In this document: positions 9,615 through 18,637 of the stretch, piece after piece
How positions within the stretch are numbered: the stretch's first letter is position 1
Layout of the letters: every line of letters starts with the position of its first letter
Assembly (NCBI GenBank): GCA_947038565.1
Contig: CAMQWP010000008.1
Location: 1 to 64,000 of the forward strand
Length of the DNA stretch: 64,000 nt
Direction: 5' to 3'
Source of the DNA: an uncultured Clostridia bacterium
Lineage (GTDB): Bacteria; Bacillota; Clostridia; Christensenellales; UBA3700
The notes under the pieces: generated by a model
Databases searched by the model: none
Seen by the model: only the letters and a program-made list of their open reading frames with translations
What the model was told of the DNA's origin: nothing
Program-made: the position numbers and the translations under genes

Positions 9615-9789
9615 TTTTTTATCTCCCTTGCATTGAAATGTATTATGATACTAGTATCGCACAACTTTTTGGATTGCTTATTGTATCAAAATGATCATTA
9701 TTTATTATATCTTGCTCGTATATTATAACACATTCTATACATTCCGACAATATATAATCAGTATTTTGTAAGAAATTAGGTTAAATGAT

Positions 9790-9817
9790 TTGTGTTTTTC
9801 TGAATTTGTGCTATAAT
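9790..9817 (+). promoter_or_regulatory. Promoter of the lipoprotein gene
   Basis: An extended -10, TGC-TATAAT (9812-9817), is preceded by a weak -35 TTGTGT (9790-9795) at 16 bases. It lies 30 bases upstream of the start codon. Confidence 0.6.
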
Positions 9818-9847
9818 AATAGGGAATATATCTTAATAGAGGTTAAT

Positions 9848-10777
9848 ATGAAAAAAGCGATACTTATAATATTAGTACTTACAATGACGACTTTGGCTTT
9901 GGCTGGTTGTATAAGCGTACTTCCACACAAACTATTTTCGGATCCATGGGAGAGTAATGAAGTTGCCACTTATGAGGCGACTAGATCTATCCATGACAAA
10001 AACACATCGAAAGATGATGATAAAAAGATCACCGGCACTACTACTATGACTACTACTCGTCATAACAACGAAGAGATCACTGTAGGCACTGCTGTTATCA
10101 AGAATTTTACTGGTACTACTGTAAATGTAGATACATTATTTACTGATGGTAGCCTAATGAAATCATGTGTTGCTTTCAAGCCAACATTTGAACCAGTAGC
10201 AAGCTACAAGTATATCAATGTAGTTGGTTATGAAAATACTGACCCTTCAAAAGATATTGAGCAAACTTATCAGCTAGAGTACAGTTATAAAAAGGCGGTA
10301 TATACTCAAACTGTAGATAGTGTTCAAAGCACTGGCGAGATCAAACTTGGCAAGTGGAATAAAGATCCTTACTACGATAACCTTATGGTATATCATGTTG
10401 CAAGAAGTAGTTACAAGTACAAAGACGATAGTCTACTTTATAACAACATTTCTCTTGATGTGATATCGACTTCTAATATGGAGCTTAAAACTCTTACTAC
10501 TGCTAAACAAGGTGTTACTCCTGTCTACTTAGGCGATGATAAACCAACTGAAACTCCTGAGGGTGAGACGCCAAAAGAAATGCTTTTATGCGATGTAGTT
10601 GCAATTTCTCTAGTACAAGATATCACTGGTAGCGGTAAACCTCTAGAGGCTTACTATAATAATGTTAAGCTAAAGGAAGATTATCAAGGAATTAACTTCA
10701 AGTCTGATAGACGTCTTGTAAAGTTTAAAGAAGGCAGTATTACTTATGTACTTAAGTCTCTTGCTGAAACTAAATAA
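9848..10777 (+). CDS. Lipoprotein of unknown function
   Basis: The 309-residue product has a classic lipoprotein signal: MKK, a hydrophobic run, then the lipobox LAGC with Cys21. The mature part is rich in Thr and Lys and carries no domain I recognise. The start is the ATG at 9848 with AGAGG five bases upstream; the longer in-frame reading would include the promoter. It is monocistronic, with its own promoter and a strong terminator. Probably exported and membrane-anchored; role unknown. Confidence 0.75.
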   Translation: MKKAILIILVLTMTTLALAGCISVLPHKLFSDPWESNEVATYEATRSIHDKNTSKDDDKKITGTTTMTTTRHNNEEITVGTAVIKNFTGTTVNVDTLFTDGSLMKSCVAFKPTFEPVASYKYINVVGYENTDPSKDIEQTYQLEYSYKKAVYTQTVDSVQSTGEIKLGKWNKDPYYDNLMVYHVARSSYKYKDDSLLYNNISLDVISTSNMELKTLTTAKQGVTPVYLGDDKPTETPEGETPKEMLLCDVVAISLVQDITGSGKPLEAYYNNVKLKEDYQGINFKSDRRLVKFKEGSITYVLKSLAETK

Positions 10778-10800
10778 TAAGTATTAATAATTATAAAACA

Positions 10801-10836
10801 AAATAGCCACTGATTAAATCAGTGGCTATTTTTTTA
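10801..10836. terminator. Bidirectional terminator
   Basis: The arms AAATAGCCACTGATT and AATCAGTGGCTATTT form a long perfect stem followed by a T run on the plus strand, with TTTTGTTTT on the minus strand. It ends both the lipoprotein gene and the leftward redox operon. Confidence 0.9.
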
Positions 10837-10886
10837 TGTCTTTTATATTTTTAATAACTGTATCTCTTTTGAACGATTAGAAAGTA

Positions 10887-11597
10887 TTATTTTTTGTTTT
10901 TAAAATGCAACTCTCTTAGACCCTCTACTTCATCACAAATTGACTTCAATGCACAAGTTTTACAGTCGAAATCCATCTCAGTAAGCACATGGTTTAGAGT
11001 CTTTGTAACTCCGTCTACCTTGACAGCAATACGTCTAAGGTCATCAAACCTTGATATCGCGTCGGTGATAAATATAATGTGTACATGTTTGACTTTAGGA
11101 TTTTCTTTCAGCTTAGCAATGTACGCACTTCCGATATTACTAAAACTTATACCGCCATTCACTGCGTCTTTAGAAACTCTTACTTGCTCTCTAAACTCCA
11201 TGAAAGATGTTCTCTGCATGTAACCTCTTGGTATCACATCGTACTTAACATACTCCATATCCCTCACTGCTTTATAAGCGACTGAATCCTCGCCGACATC
11301 ATCAATGTGGATAAGCATAATCCTAGCAAAAGGACTATCCGCCTTTATGTCGCAAAGGTCAGCACCTATTAGAGTTATCTCGTCTTTTTCTATTACGCCA
11401 GCTTCAGTCGTTACAAGCGAAGTGCTAGTGGACGGCAAGCCGTCCGCACCCAATTCAAAAGCAGACTGTTTTGCAAGTATCAACTCATTCTTTGCTAGCA
11501 TTTCCCAGCAAGGATCATGAAGAGTAGCAAGCTCTCTGCTTTTATTTTCGCTTAATATCTGATTGACTTCGTCTATAAGACTATTATACAATTTCAT
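10887..11597 (-). CDS. Small acetyl-CoA-synthase (CdhC/AcsB)-like protein
   Basis: The 236-residue last gene of the redox operon. Its middle and C-terminal part (VRVSKDAVNGGISFSNIG, then a short region ending in a predicted beta strand, HVHIIFITD) resembles the central domain of acetyl-CoA synthase beta subunits (CdhC/AcsB), which reads VRISKDAYEKGFRLKHYG. In full-length ACS this domain precedes the Ni-Fe-S A cluster. Here only a short cysteine motif remains (DCKTCALKSIC, C-x2-C-x5-C), so it is not a complete ACS. The resemblance is from memory of the family, and the function is unknown. Its ATG overlaps the stop of the 37-residue gene (TAATG), implying coupled translation. The nearby CooC-like ATPase, a family tied to CODH/ACS nickel loading, supports a metal-related role. 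Confidence 0.6.
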   Translation of the reverse strand: MKLYNSLIDEVNQILSENKSRELATLHDPCWEMLAKNELILAKQSAFELGADGLPSTSTSLVTTEAGVIEKDEITLIGADLCDIKADSPFARIMLIHIDDVGEDSVAYKAVRDMEYVKYDVIPRGYMQRTSFMEFREQVRVSKDAVNGGISFSNIGSAYIAKLKENPKVKHVHIIFITDAISRFDDLRRIAVKVDGVTKTLNHVLTEMDFDCKTCALKSICDEVEGLRELHFKNKK

Positions 11598-11710
11598 TAA
11601 AAAGTTGTTTCCTTATGCTTTTTGTCAAAGCGTTTTTGTAAAAATTTATAAACTACTGCCATTATTTTCATGTCAATATTGAAGTAGTAAATTGCGAATA
11701 ATGTTATCAT
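11597..11710 (-). CDS. Unannotated 37-residue protein in the redox operon
   Basis: The short frame ATG-ATA-ACA... to TAA begins 14 bases after the activator gene. It has a near-perfect ribosome site (AGGAGG, four bases before ATG), and its stop overlaps the next start codon by one base. The product starts MITLFAIYYFNIDMKIM and continues hydrophobic or amphipathic to about residue 25. It ends in a strongly basic tail (KRFDKKHKE), as expected for a small membrane-surface peptide. Position, ribosome site and overlap argue that it is really translated. It may also only couple translation of the downstream ACS-like gene. Confidence 0.65.
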   Translation of the reverse strand: MITLFAIYYFNIDMKIMAVVYKFLQKRFDKKHKETTF

Positions 11711-11724
11711 ATTTCCTCCTACGC

Positions 11725-12528
11725 TTATGCGTTTAAGCCTTTTTGACGAGCATACTCTGCCGCACCTAAAGCACCCATTAATTGTGGATCAAAGCCATTA
11801 TCATGTAGATCTATTACTTTTAACTTTAATACCTTCTCTATAGCTTTCTTTAGACCTGTATTTTTTGCACAACCACCAGTAAGCGTGATACTATCTACCG
11901 CACCAGCTTTCTTTGCCATAACGAAACAACGTTTTGCAACTGCTAGCTGAATACCTGCGGCTATTTCCTCACGAGGCTTACCTTCACCTACTAAAGTGAT
12001 GACTTCACTCTCGGCAAATACTGTACACTGCGCTGTAATAGGGATCACGTTCTTAGCAGTCAAGCTAAGATTTGAAAACTCTGTAAGGCTTATCTCAAAA
12101 GCATTAGCCATGCTCTCAAAGAATCTACCCGTACCCGCAGCACACTTGTCATTCATAGCGAAGTTTTTAACAGTACCATCAGTATCTATAGCGATACCCT
12201 TAACGTCCTGACCACCGATATCAATGATAGCCTTTACGCTAGGATTTGCAACATGCACGCCCATAGCATGACAGCTGATTTCTGATATATTCTCTTCTGC
12301 CTGAGGTACTTTATTACGACCGTAGCCAGTACCTATAAGGTAAGCAAGATCAGCGATCTCATTGATACCATCTACCGCACTAACGCAATCAACTAGTGCT
12401 TGATTAGCACTGATCTCAGGATTAATTTTACTCTTTATAGTAGTACTTGCTACCATATTACCACTCTCGTCTAATATAACACACTTGGTATATGTAGAAC
12501 CTACATCACATCCACCAAAAAATTTCAT
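11725..12528 (-). CDS. 2-hydroxyacyl-CoA dehydratase activator (archerase, HgdC/BadF family)
   Basis: This homodimeric [4Fe-4S] ATPase uses ATP hydrolysis to push a low-potential electron into its partner dehydratase or reductase. The 267 residues carry the ASKHA-fold motifs: DVGSTYTK (8-15), GTGYGR, DIGGQDVKG (about 103-111) and CAAGTGRFFE. The two cluster-ligand cysteines fall at about 129 and 168, close to Cys127 and Cys166 of HgdC. The start is the ATG at 12528, with AAAGGAG eight bases upstream; the ATG two codons earlier is only two bases from that site. It follows its partner subunit gene by 16 bases. Confidence 0.93.
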   Translation of the reverse strand: MKFFGGCDVGSTYTKCVILDESGNMVASTTIKSKINPEISANQALVDCVSAVDGINEIADLAYLIGTGYGRNKVPQAEENISEISCHAMGVHVANPSVKAIIDIGGQDVKGIAIDTDGTVKNFAMNDKCAAGTGRFFESMANAFEISLTEFSNLSLTAKNVIPITAQCTVFAESEVITLVGEGKPREEIAAGIQLAVAKRCFVMAKKAGAVDSITLTGGCAKNTGLKKAIEKVLKLKVIDLHDNGFDPQLMGALGAAEYARQKGLNA

Positions 12529-12544
12529 AATCATTTCTCCTTTA

Positions 12545-14155
12545 TTACCAAACTAGTTCATCGTCAAAGTCGACTAATGTTGGATCTACTGGCTCTTCAC
12601 GAAGAACAGTAGTCATGTACCTATTTAAACTCTCTCTCATAGATTTTCTCGAAACTGTACGAGGATCCATAAGATCATGCTCAACCCATACTAAATGTAT
12701 ACCACGCTCTCTTGCTTGCTCATCGAATAGACCTTTCAGTCCAGCCATTGTCTTACAAGAAACACCCTCAAGCATAAGTACCATATCGGCATTAAACTCT
12801 TTACATACTCTCCATAACTCATCAAGAACATTAACATAACCGCCATTAGTGTGGCGACGCATAGTCATACGCTCGTAAGTATAAGCAACGTCTTTAAGTG
12901 CTTGCTCTTTATCAGTAGTACTAAACATTTTAGTAGCAACCAAACTCTCCATGTCTACAAGAACATTGATACCCCAGCAATTCTCTGCCCATAGCGAATA
13001 ATGCTCATAGTAATGTGCTGGAGGCGACCATAGAACAGCACGGTGACGTTGCTCTTTAGAACACTTTTCACCAGACTGGTTTGCTTTAGTGATGATTTTA
13101 TCTACCTTTTTGCTAACCTTTAAGAATAAGGGATCGCGAGAGGCTGATATCAAGAATGAATACATTCTATACATCGCAAGAGTTGCACCAGTTACCTGTG
13201 GACAATCAGTCTTATTGATCTCCCACTTATTCATCTCTAGCTTAGTCTCTTCGTTGTATCTACCCATGCAAGTGAAGAACGCGTCCCAGTCGAATTTCTC
13301 GCCAGTATTCTCTTCAATGAATGCGATAGCTTTCTTTATTTCTTCTACTGCGTAATCTTCTGCACTCTCGTCCATATACCTAACAGGGAATACAAGCGGG
13401 AAAGTAGGGATATTATAATATCTATTCTGGTATGAGCTAGCCATAACTGATCCATCACAAGGCATTGAGCTAGAAATATAGCACTTACCCATCTTTGGAT
13501 ACTCGTCCATGATAGCAACCGCCGCTTCACAAGCAGGTAACGGACATACATCAGCAGGCAGACCATAATTCTCTATAGCGTCAAGGTATGGTATCATACT
13601 ATTTTGATCCATAACCGAACACTGGAACACCGCCGCAACTTGCGCTGGTATACCTATAAGGTTAGGGAATCCCGCCATGATATGCATAGGCATCATCTCA
13701 TCAAACAGCACTACCTTTTCTGATAATTTATTTTTACCAAATCTCTTATCCGCTTTAAAAGTAGTAGCCATTAGCTTAGTAGTATTCTTAATCATCGCAT
13801 TGTACTGCAAATGCAATACTCTAAGTGCACTACCCCTCAAGCCCATTGAGTGCCTGTCGATAAATGCTGGCGATGATAGGTAAGAACACAACCAACGATA
13901 GTTAAACATCGCTTTTGTTATACGTCTTGGAGCTCTAGCCACGAATACCATAAGGTCTTTCATAGTTATAAGCCAACGGAAAAAGTCGTATGCTGTATCC
14001 TTAAAGCCTCTCCATTCACGGTGCTTCATATACATCTTGCCGTTGTAAAGATCGCCTAAGCCTTTTAGTTTTTCTTCTTGAGCTTTCATCTTTGCTTTTG
14101 CTTGAGCTCTTTTCTCATTTTGCTTAGCCTGCTTTGCAGTATCATTATTTTCCAT
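12545..14155 (-). CDS. 2-hydroxyacyl-CoA dehydratase/benzoyl-CoA reductase family subunit (larger)
   Basis: The 536-residue protein belongs to the HgdA/HgdB/BcrBC superfamily of [4Fe-4S] proteins, which receive electrons from an archerase. Family-like segments include SSSMPCDGSVMAS and WSPPAHYYEHYSLWAENCWGINV. Many cysteines are present (for example VCPLPAC and GVSCKTMAGL). The first 40 residues are a charged Lys/Ala-rich helix (KQAKQNEKRAQAKAKMKA) not usual in the family. It is longer than HgdA-type subunits (about 430-480). ATG start with GGGAG upstream; it overlaps the 3' end of the preceding subunit gene by 11 bases. Substrate cannot be inferred. Confidence 0.85.
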   Translation of the reverse strand: MENNDTAKQAKQNEKRAQAKAKMKAQEEKLKGLGDLYNGKMYMKHREWRGFKDTAYDFFRWLITMKDLMVFVARAPRRITKAMFNYRWLCSYLSSPAFIDRHSMGLRGSALRVLHLQYNAMIKNTTKLMATTFKADKRFGKNKLSEKVVLFDEMMPMHIMAGFPNLIGIPAQVAAVFQCSVMDQNSMIPYLDAIENYGLPADVCPLPACEAAVAIMDEYPKMGKCYISSSMPCDGSVMASSYQNRYYNIPTFPLVFPVRYMDESAEDYAVEEIKKAIAFIEENTGEKFDWDAFFTCMGRYNEETKLEMNKWEINKTDCPQVTGATLAMYRMYSFLISASRDPLFLKVSKKVDKIITKANQSGEKCSKEQRHRAVLWSPPAHYYEHYSLWAENCWGINVLVDMESLVATKMFSTTDKEQALKDVAYTYERMTMRRHTNGGYVNVLDELWRVCKEFNADMVLMLEGVSCKTMAGLKGLFDEQARERGIHLVWVEHDLMDPRTVSRKSMRESLNRYMTTVLREEPVDPTLVDFDDELVW

Positions 14156-15350
14156 TACGCTTAGCTCCCTTGCTATTATTTATTTTCTTAATCTCTATAC
14201 TCTCGATAAATGCTTGCACTCTAGTTCTAAGCTGTCCTGAGCTTGACTTTGAGATATAAGGTCTATCTATAGACAATACTTGATAGCCGAATTCGTTTTG
14301 CATTACATGGCTTGCCATGGCACGCTCATAACCCCAATAGTCACAGAACTTGATTTGCTCGTATATAATACCGTCAGCATTATACTCTTTTGCATACCCG
14401 TCTACCATGTCATAACGTTGCTGTATCTTGTCTTCGCTCATGTATCTAGGGCATTGACTCTGCTCTAAATACTGTCTACATATACAAGTCAGTACATCTT
14501 CGCCCTCTACTAAGTGCATTTGCTGTCTGCCAGGGAATGATCCGAAACAGAATCTATCTGCTACTATCAAAGCACCCGTATCTTCTATCATCTCAGTAAG
14601 TGCAGGATCGTCTATCTCTGAGCCAACAAGGACTACTCTTGCACGCCATTTTTTATCATCAGGAGTACGAGCTTTTATCTCTTCAAGTGTCTCTCTCAAC
14701 ATGTCTACAATAAGAGCCTTAGGGCAAGTGTAAGTAATAAGGTTCAAGATATGGAATTCATGTCCTGTAACTCGTACTTCCTTTTCCTTCCTAAAATCAC
14801 CTATCTCAGTGATAATAGCACATACTTCATTGTGTATATCAAGTGCTTTCTTGATAGCTTCATCAGAAGTATCTACGCCTAGCTTAGACATCTCATCCAA
14901 TACTCTAAGTCTTACTTGATTTGTATAGTGCTGAATACCATTGTCGTCTACTTTATACGGTACATCAATATGCGACATAAAAAATTTGTCTTTATCTATA
15001 AGTTTCTGTATGCTGATATTCTCAACGCATCTATTCATCTGTGCACAAGCATCTACTGCGGCAATACCGTCTAAGAAGTTATATCCGCCCTCTATACTAC
15101 GCTCTAGTATCGCTCTACAAAACTCACATACATAATTACTCATGTAATAGGTAGAAATCTCAAGCGAAGTAGTTTTAGGTGCTCTAAGTCTTAGCGAAAA
15201 GCATTTGTCAAGGTTAAGCAAAAGCTCTGGCATATGAAAGCAAGTATAGCCTATAGCTAATCCGCCTTCTTCCTGTGCTTTTACTACTAGCTCATTATGA
15301 GCGTCCTCGAGTAGTTTCTCGAAGTAAATCATGTGTTTTAAGTCTTTCAT
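14145..15350 (-). CDS. 2-hydroxyacyl-CoA dehydratase/benzoyl-CoA reductase family subunit (smaller)
   Basis: The 401-residue partner subunit resembles HgdB/FldC. The N-terminal part has the IGYTCFHMPELLL motif and the cysteine segment YVCEFCRAILE. The C-terminal part has DRFCFGSFPGRQ and CPRYMS, then YNADGIIYEQIKFCDYWGYERA, a typical superfamily motif with a cluster-ligand cysteine. ATG start with AGGAG four bases upstream. With the overlapping larger subunit it would form the heterodimer acted on by the activator at 11725-12528. Confidence 0.87.
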   Translation of the reverse strand: MKDLKHMIYFEKLLEDAHNELVVKAQEEGGLAIGYTCFHMPELLLNLDKCFSLRLRAPKTTSLEISTYYMSNYVCEFCRAILERSIEGGYNFLDGIAAVDACAQMNRCVENISIQKLIDKDKFFMSHIDVPYKVDDNGIQHYTNQVRLRVLDEMSKLGVDTSDEAIKKALDIHNEVCAIITEIGDFRKEKEVRVTGHEFHILNLITYTCPKALIVDMLRETLEEIKARTPDDKKWRARVVLVGSEIDDPALTEMIEDTGALIVADRFCFGSFPGRQQMHLVEGEDVLTCICRQYLEQSQCPRYMSEDKIQQRYDMVDGYAKEYNADGIIYEQIKFCDYWGYERAMASHVMQNEFGYQVLSIDRPYISKSSSGQLRTRVQAFIESIEIKKINNSKGAKRNGK

Positions 15351-15417
15351 AAGTCTCCTCTCAATGATTTGTGATTGTAGCCACTTTTATCATTTTTCGA
15401 TTATTAATTTCAATAGT

Positions 15418-16188
15418 TTATAATGGTAAAACATTCATTTTCTGAAGGGCTTTCTTTACTCCCTCTACTACTGCCGAGTTTGCAGGCAAGTGGAAAATAC
15501 TCTTTCCCTGTACATCATAAGAAGACAAGTTATTATCAGCACCGATATAAGATATTATATCAAGGCCGTCCACAGTAATATAAGGCATAAGGCTCTCATC
15601 AGTAAGACGATTAATAATAACGCCTACTCTATCATACATCACTAGTTCGTCAGCAACGCGTTTAATAGTACCTACTACCTGTCTACCCTTTTTGCTCGGA
15701 TCTGAAATGAGAATAAGATCAGTAACTTTCTCCATTACACGGCGATTAATCTGCTCAATACCAGCCTCTCCGTCTATTACGACATAATCGAACTGCTCAC
15801 TAAGTAGACTTATCACTTCCTTTAGATAAGAGTTGATCTTGCAATAACAGCCCGCTGTTTCTGGTCTACCTACTGATATGAATTCAAAACCGTCTTTTTC
15901 GACCATTGCGTCAAATATCTTGTATCGCACTTCACCTAACATCTCGATAGCGTCTTTTGTATTGCCGTCTTCAACATTCTCTATGATAGCACGTCTGATA
16001 TCATCAATAGACATAATAGGCTCTACATCAAGCGCCGTTGATAATCCAACCGCGGGATCAGCGTCTATCGCTAAAATCTTCTTATCTGGATAATTCTCTA
16101 CTAATAGCCTTACAATGGTAGCAGCGATAGAAGTTTTTCCAACTCCGCCCTTTCCTGCAACGGTTATTATCCTTACATCATTAGCCAT
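15418..16188 (-). CDS. CooC-like nickel-insertion ATPase
   Basis: The 256-residue MinD/SIMIBI-family ATPase has a deviant Walker A (GKGGVGKTS, residues 12-20), switch I DADPAVGLSTAL, and a Walker B-like VIDGEAGIEQINRR. A CYC motif at about residues 111-113 matches the CXC metal-binding pair of CooC, the factor that loads Ni into carbon monoxide dehydrogenase. The start is the ATG at 16188 with GAAGGAG five bases upstream. It sits between the flavoenzyme and the dehydratase-like subunits. A role in assembling or activating a metal cluster of this system is inferred, since no CODH gene lies in the window. Confidence 0.85.
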   Translation of the reverse strand: MANDVRIITVAGKGGVGKTSIAATIVRLLVENYPDKKILAIDADPAVGLSTALDVEPIMSIDDIRRAIIENVEDGNTKDAIEMLGEVRYKIFDAMVEKDGFEFISVGRPETAGCYCKINSYLKEVISLLSEQFDYVVIDGEAGIEQINRRVMEKVTDLILISDPSKKGRQVVGTIKRVADELVMYDRVGVIINRLTDESLMPYITVDGLDIISYIGADNNLSSYDVQGKSIFHLPANSAVVEGVKKALQKMNVLPL

Positions 16189-16265
16189 AAATTCTCCTTC
16201 TATAATATAATTATATCTTGCGACGTTCTGTAACGAACATCGCAAGACAAATCTTTATGTTTATA

Positions 16266-18596
16266 TTAAATTTTTCTAGCTAGGCTAAATGCTGAACGAT
16301 TAGCCTCTAGTACTCTACCAGCCTTGTGTGAATCGCCGATATTGAATACTTCTTTCGCTATATTTGCTTTCACTACATCATAATATAGCTTGTCGTCTGC
16401 GCCGCCACCTAATGCAACTACTACTAAGTCAGCGTCTAGCTGTACATCGCGAACACTCTTATCCGCTTTTGCGAATTTTGGAATGTCCTTGTTTGATGGA
16501 TGGAATGGCTTCCATGTAGTATATGGAGCTACTGGGTTCTCGATATTATGAGGAAGAAGTGGAGTCCATGTAATATACGGATCAGGTATGTGCTTAGAAA
16601 CGTTCTTCTTGATAAGAACTTTACCAGTATCAAAACCTTCTACCTTTGAACCATTATGAAGAGGGATACCCGCTTTATTCATATAGTGAAGTAAATGACC
16701 ACGGTTAGCAGTACATACGCCTGACATGAAGTCTTGCATCATCTCTACTACTTCTACCTTCTTGCCTAGCTCGTATGATAACCAGTATGCAGTCTCACAA
16801 CCAACTACACCGCCACCTACTACTACGACTTTATTTAAGCCGTCAGCAAGGCTTGGATCAACTAGTAGATCAATTGCCTGAACATGCTTAATCTTATCAA
16901 GTCCTGGGAATCTAGGACACATATCCTTCGCTCCACAAGCTATAACTATACTGTCATAGCCCTTATCTGCTAGACTCTCTACAGTAACAGCAGTGTTATA
17001 CTCTATCTTAAAATCTTTCTTTGCACTAGCTTTCTCTACTTGACCTACTAAATACTGTAGATAGTTATCAAAATCAAACTTAATCTTTGGAGCAGCACCT
17101 GGTACTACCTTACCGCCGATATGGTCAGTTTTCTCAAACATTGTAACCTTATGTCCACGCTCATGAGCAGTAAGTGCGAAAGTAACTCCCGCAGGACCTG
17201 CACCAACAACGCAAATATTTTTCTTTACTTTTGCCTCTGGTAAAATGTCTGGTATTCTATCTTCGTTACCAGTTCTAGCATTAACAGCACATTGAGGATG
17301 TCCACCCTCTACGAACTCATTTACACAGCCTTCTTGACAACCGATACAAGGAATAATCTCATCAACATCACCTGCATAAGCCTTGTTTGCCCAGTCTGGA
17401 TCACTAAGAAGTGGTCTAGCTAGCATAACCATGTCGCACTTGCCGTCACGAATACTTTTCTCTGCAAGATCAGGGTAACCTAACTTACCTACAGCAACGA
17501 TAGGCACTTCACGACCTGCGTTAGATAATATCTTATGCTCAGCAAAATACTCTTTTGCGATCTTAGAAATATCAGTAAAACAACCCGCTGGCATACCTGC
17601 TGGAGGATGAGGAAGCCACCAGTTATCATAGCAACCAAGATCCACGTCGAACATGTCAACACCTGCTTTAACAAGGTTTGCCATGTACTCTAAAGTCTCT
17701 GCGATAGTTCTACCATTAGTGAACTTCTTTAGTGACTTAACATTTTTCATATTATCGCCATAAGTCTCATTAAGAGCAAGCGATAAATCAATACGGTACA
17801 TGATAGGATAATCAGATCCACCGCGTCTTCTCATCTCCTCGACACAATCAATACCAAATCTCTGCCAGTCCGCATACTTACCAAAAGATCTACGGTTAAA
17901 AGCAGTATTTGTCATCTGCTCTAGTAAATAACCTTCATGACCGTGCAAGTAAACACCATCTAATCCACACTCATGTGCATCGGCAGTAGCCTGACCCATA
18001 CGATTGATTATCTTAGATAGAGAATGTCCTGAAAGTCTAAGACATGGAAGTTTTGGTGTATAGAAGTTCGGGTTAAATGACGCCGAACGCGGGAATTTAT
18101 AAGAGTTAAGTAGACAGCTTGGAGGACCAACTCTGCCTAGACCCGGAGTAAGCTGAACAAATATCTTACTACCGTAAGCATGACAACCTTGAGCAAGATC
18201 TCTCCAGCCCATAAATGAAGTCCTAGCCTTGCTGTCAAGAACTGGGAACATAGTCTTATGGTCAAGCTCTGAAACAGTAGGATCGATACCGTGACTTACT
18301 GGAATAAGTCCAGTAGTGATAAGACCTACACCACCCTTAGCACGAGCGAAGAAATACTCTAGCATTTTACTGCTCGGACGACCTGTTTCTTCACACATCA
18401 TAAGGTTACCCATAGGACCCATTACGATACGATTTTTAATAACCGTTCTATTAACAGTGATAGGCGAAAAAATGTTATCATAAGGGTATAAATCCTTAGT
18501 CATTTTCGCTAGACCACACTTGCAAGTACTTGACTCGCCTTGTACCCAGTCACCATATCCGTCAACTAAGTTTTGAACTACAACATCTTTCTTCAT
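16266..18596 (-). CDS. Old-Yellow-Enzyme/2,4-dienoyl-CoA reductase-like iron-sulfur flavoenzyme
   Basis: The first gene of the operon, 776 residues. After an N-terminal extension of about 38 residues with CKCG comes an OYE TIM barrel (NRIVMGPMGN; YLHGHEGYLLEQMTN). A [4Fe-4S] ligand set follows (CIGCQEGC and a later Cys, about 415-434), then an FAD motif (VVGAGPAG, about 465) and an NAD(P)H motif (VVVVGGGVVGCE, about 592). This matches FadH-, BaiCD- and 2-enoate-reductase-type enzymes that reduce activated C=C bonds with NAD(P)H. It is longer than the usual 640-680 residues, partly from a Pro/Trp-rich insertion near residues 685-725. The ATG has GGGAG upstream. Cofactors are well supported; the substrate is unknown. 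Confidence 0.88.
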   Translation of the reverse strand: MKKDVVVQNLVDGYGDWVQGESSTCKCGLAKMTKDLYPYDNIFSPITVNRTVIKNRIVMGPMGNLMMCEETGRPSSKMLEYFFARAKGGVGLITTGLIPVSHGIDPTVSELDHKTMFPVLDSKARTSFMGWRDLAQGCHAYGSKIFVQLTPGLGRVGPPSCLLNSYKFPRSASFNPNFYTPKLPCLRLSGHSLSKIINRMGQATADAHECGLDGVYLHGHEGYLLEQMTNTAFNRRSFGKYADWQRFGIDCVEEMRRRGGSDYPIMYRIDLSLALNETYGDNMKNVKSLKKFTNGRTIAETLEYMANLVKAGVDMFDVDLGCYDNWWLPHPPAGMPAGCFTDISKIAKEYFAEHKILSNAGREVPIVAVGKLGYPDLAEKSIRDGKCDMVMLARPLLSDPDWANKAYAGDVDEIIPCIGCQEGCVNEFVEGGHPQCAVNARTGNEDRIPDILPEAKVKKNICVVGAGPAGVTFALTAHERGHKVTMFEKTDHIGGKVVPGAAPKIKFDFDNYLQYLVGQVEKASAKKDFKIEYNTAVTVESLADKGYDSIVIACGAKDMCPRFPGLDKIKHVQAIDLLVDPSLADGLNKVVVVGGGVVGCETAYWLSYELGKKVEVVEMMQDFMSGVCTANRGHLLHYMNKAGIPLHNGSKVEGFDTGKVLIKKNVSKHIPDPYITWTPLLPHNIENPVAPYTTWKPFHPSNKDIPKFAKADKSVRDVQLDADLVVVALGGGADDKLYYDVVKANIAKEVFNIGDSHKAGRVLEANRSAFSLARKI

Positions 18597-18637
18597 ATTG
18601 TTCTCCCATATGTTTTATTTTTATTTATTATAATAAA

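Noticed and set aside
9848..10777. Homology between the two lipoproteins (9848-10777 and 51041-51925)
   Set aside because: Similar length and signal type, but no shared motif could be aligned by eye.
10887..18596. A carbon monoxide dehydrogenase/acetyl-CoA synthase (Wood-Ljungdahl) locus
   Set aside because: CooC-like and ACS-like genes are present, but there is no CODH subunit, no corrinoid protein, no methyltransferase, and the ACS-like protein lacks most A-cluster cysteines.
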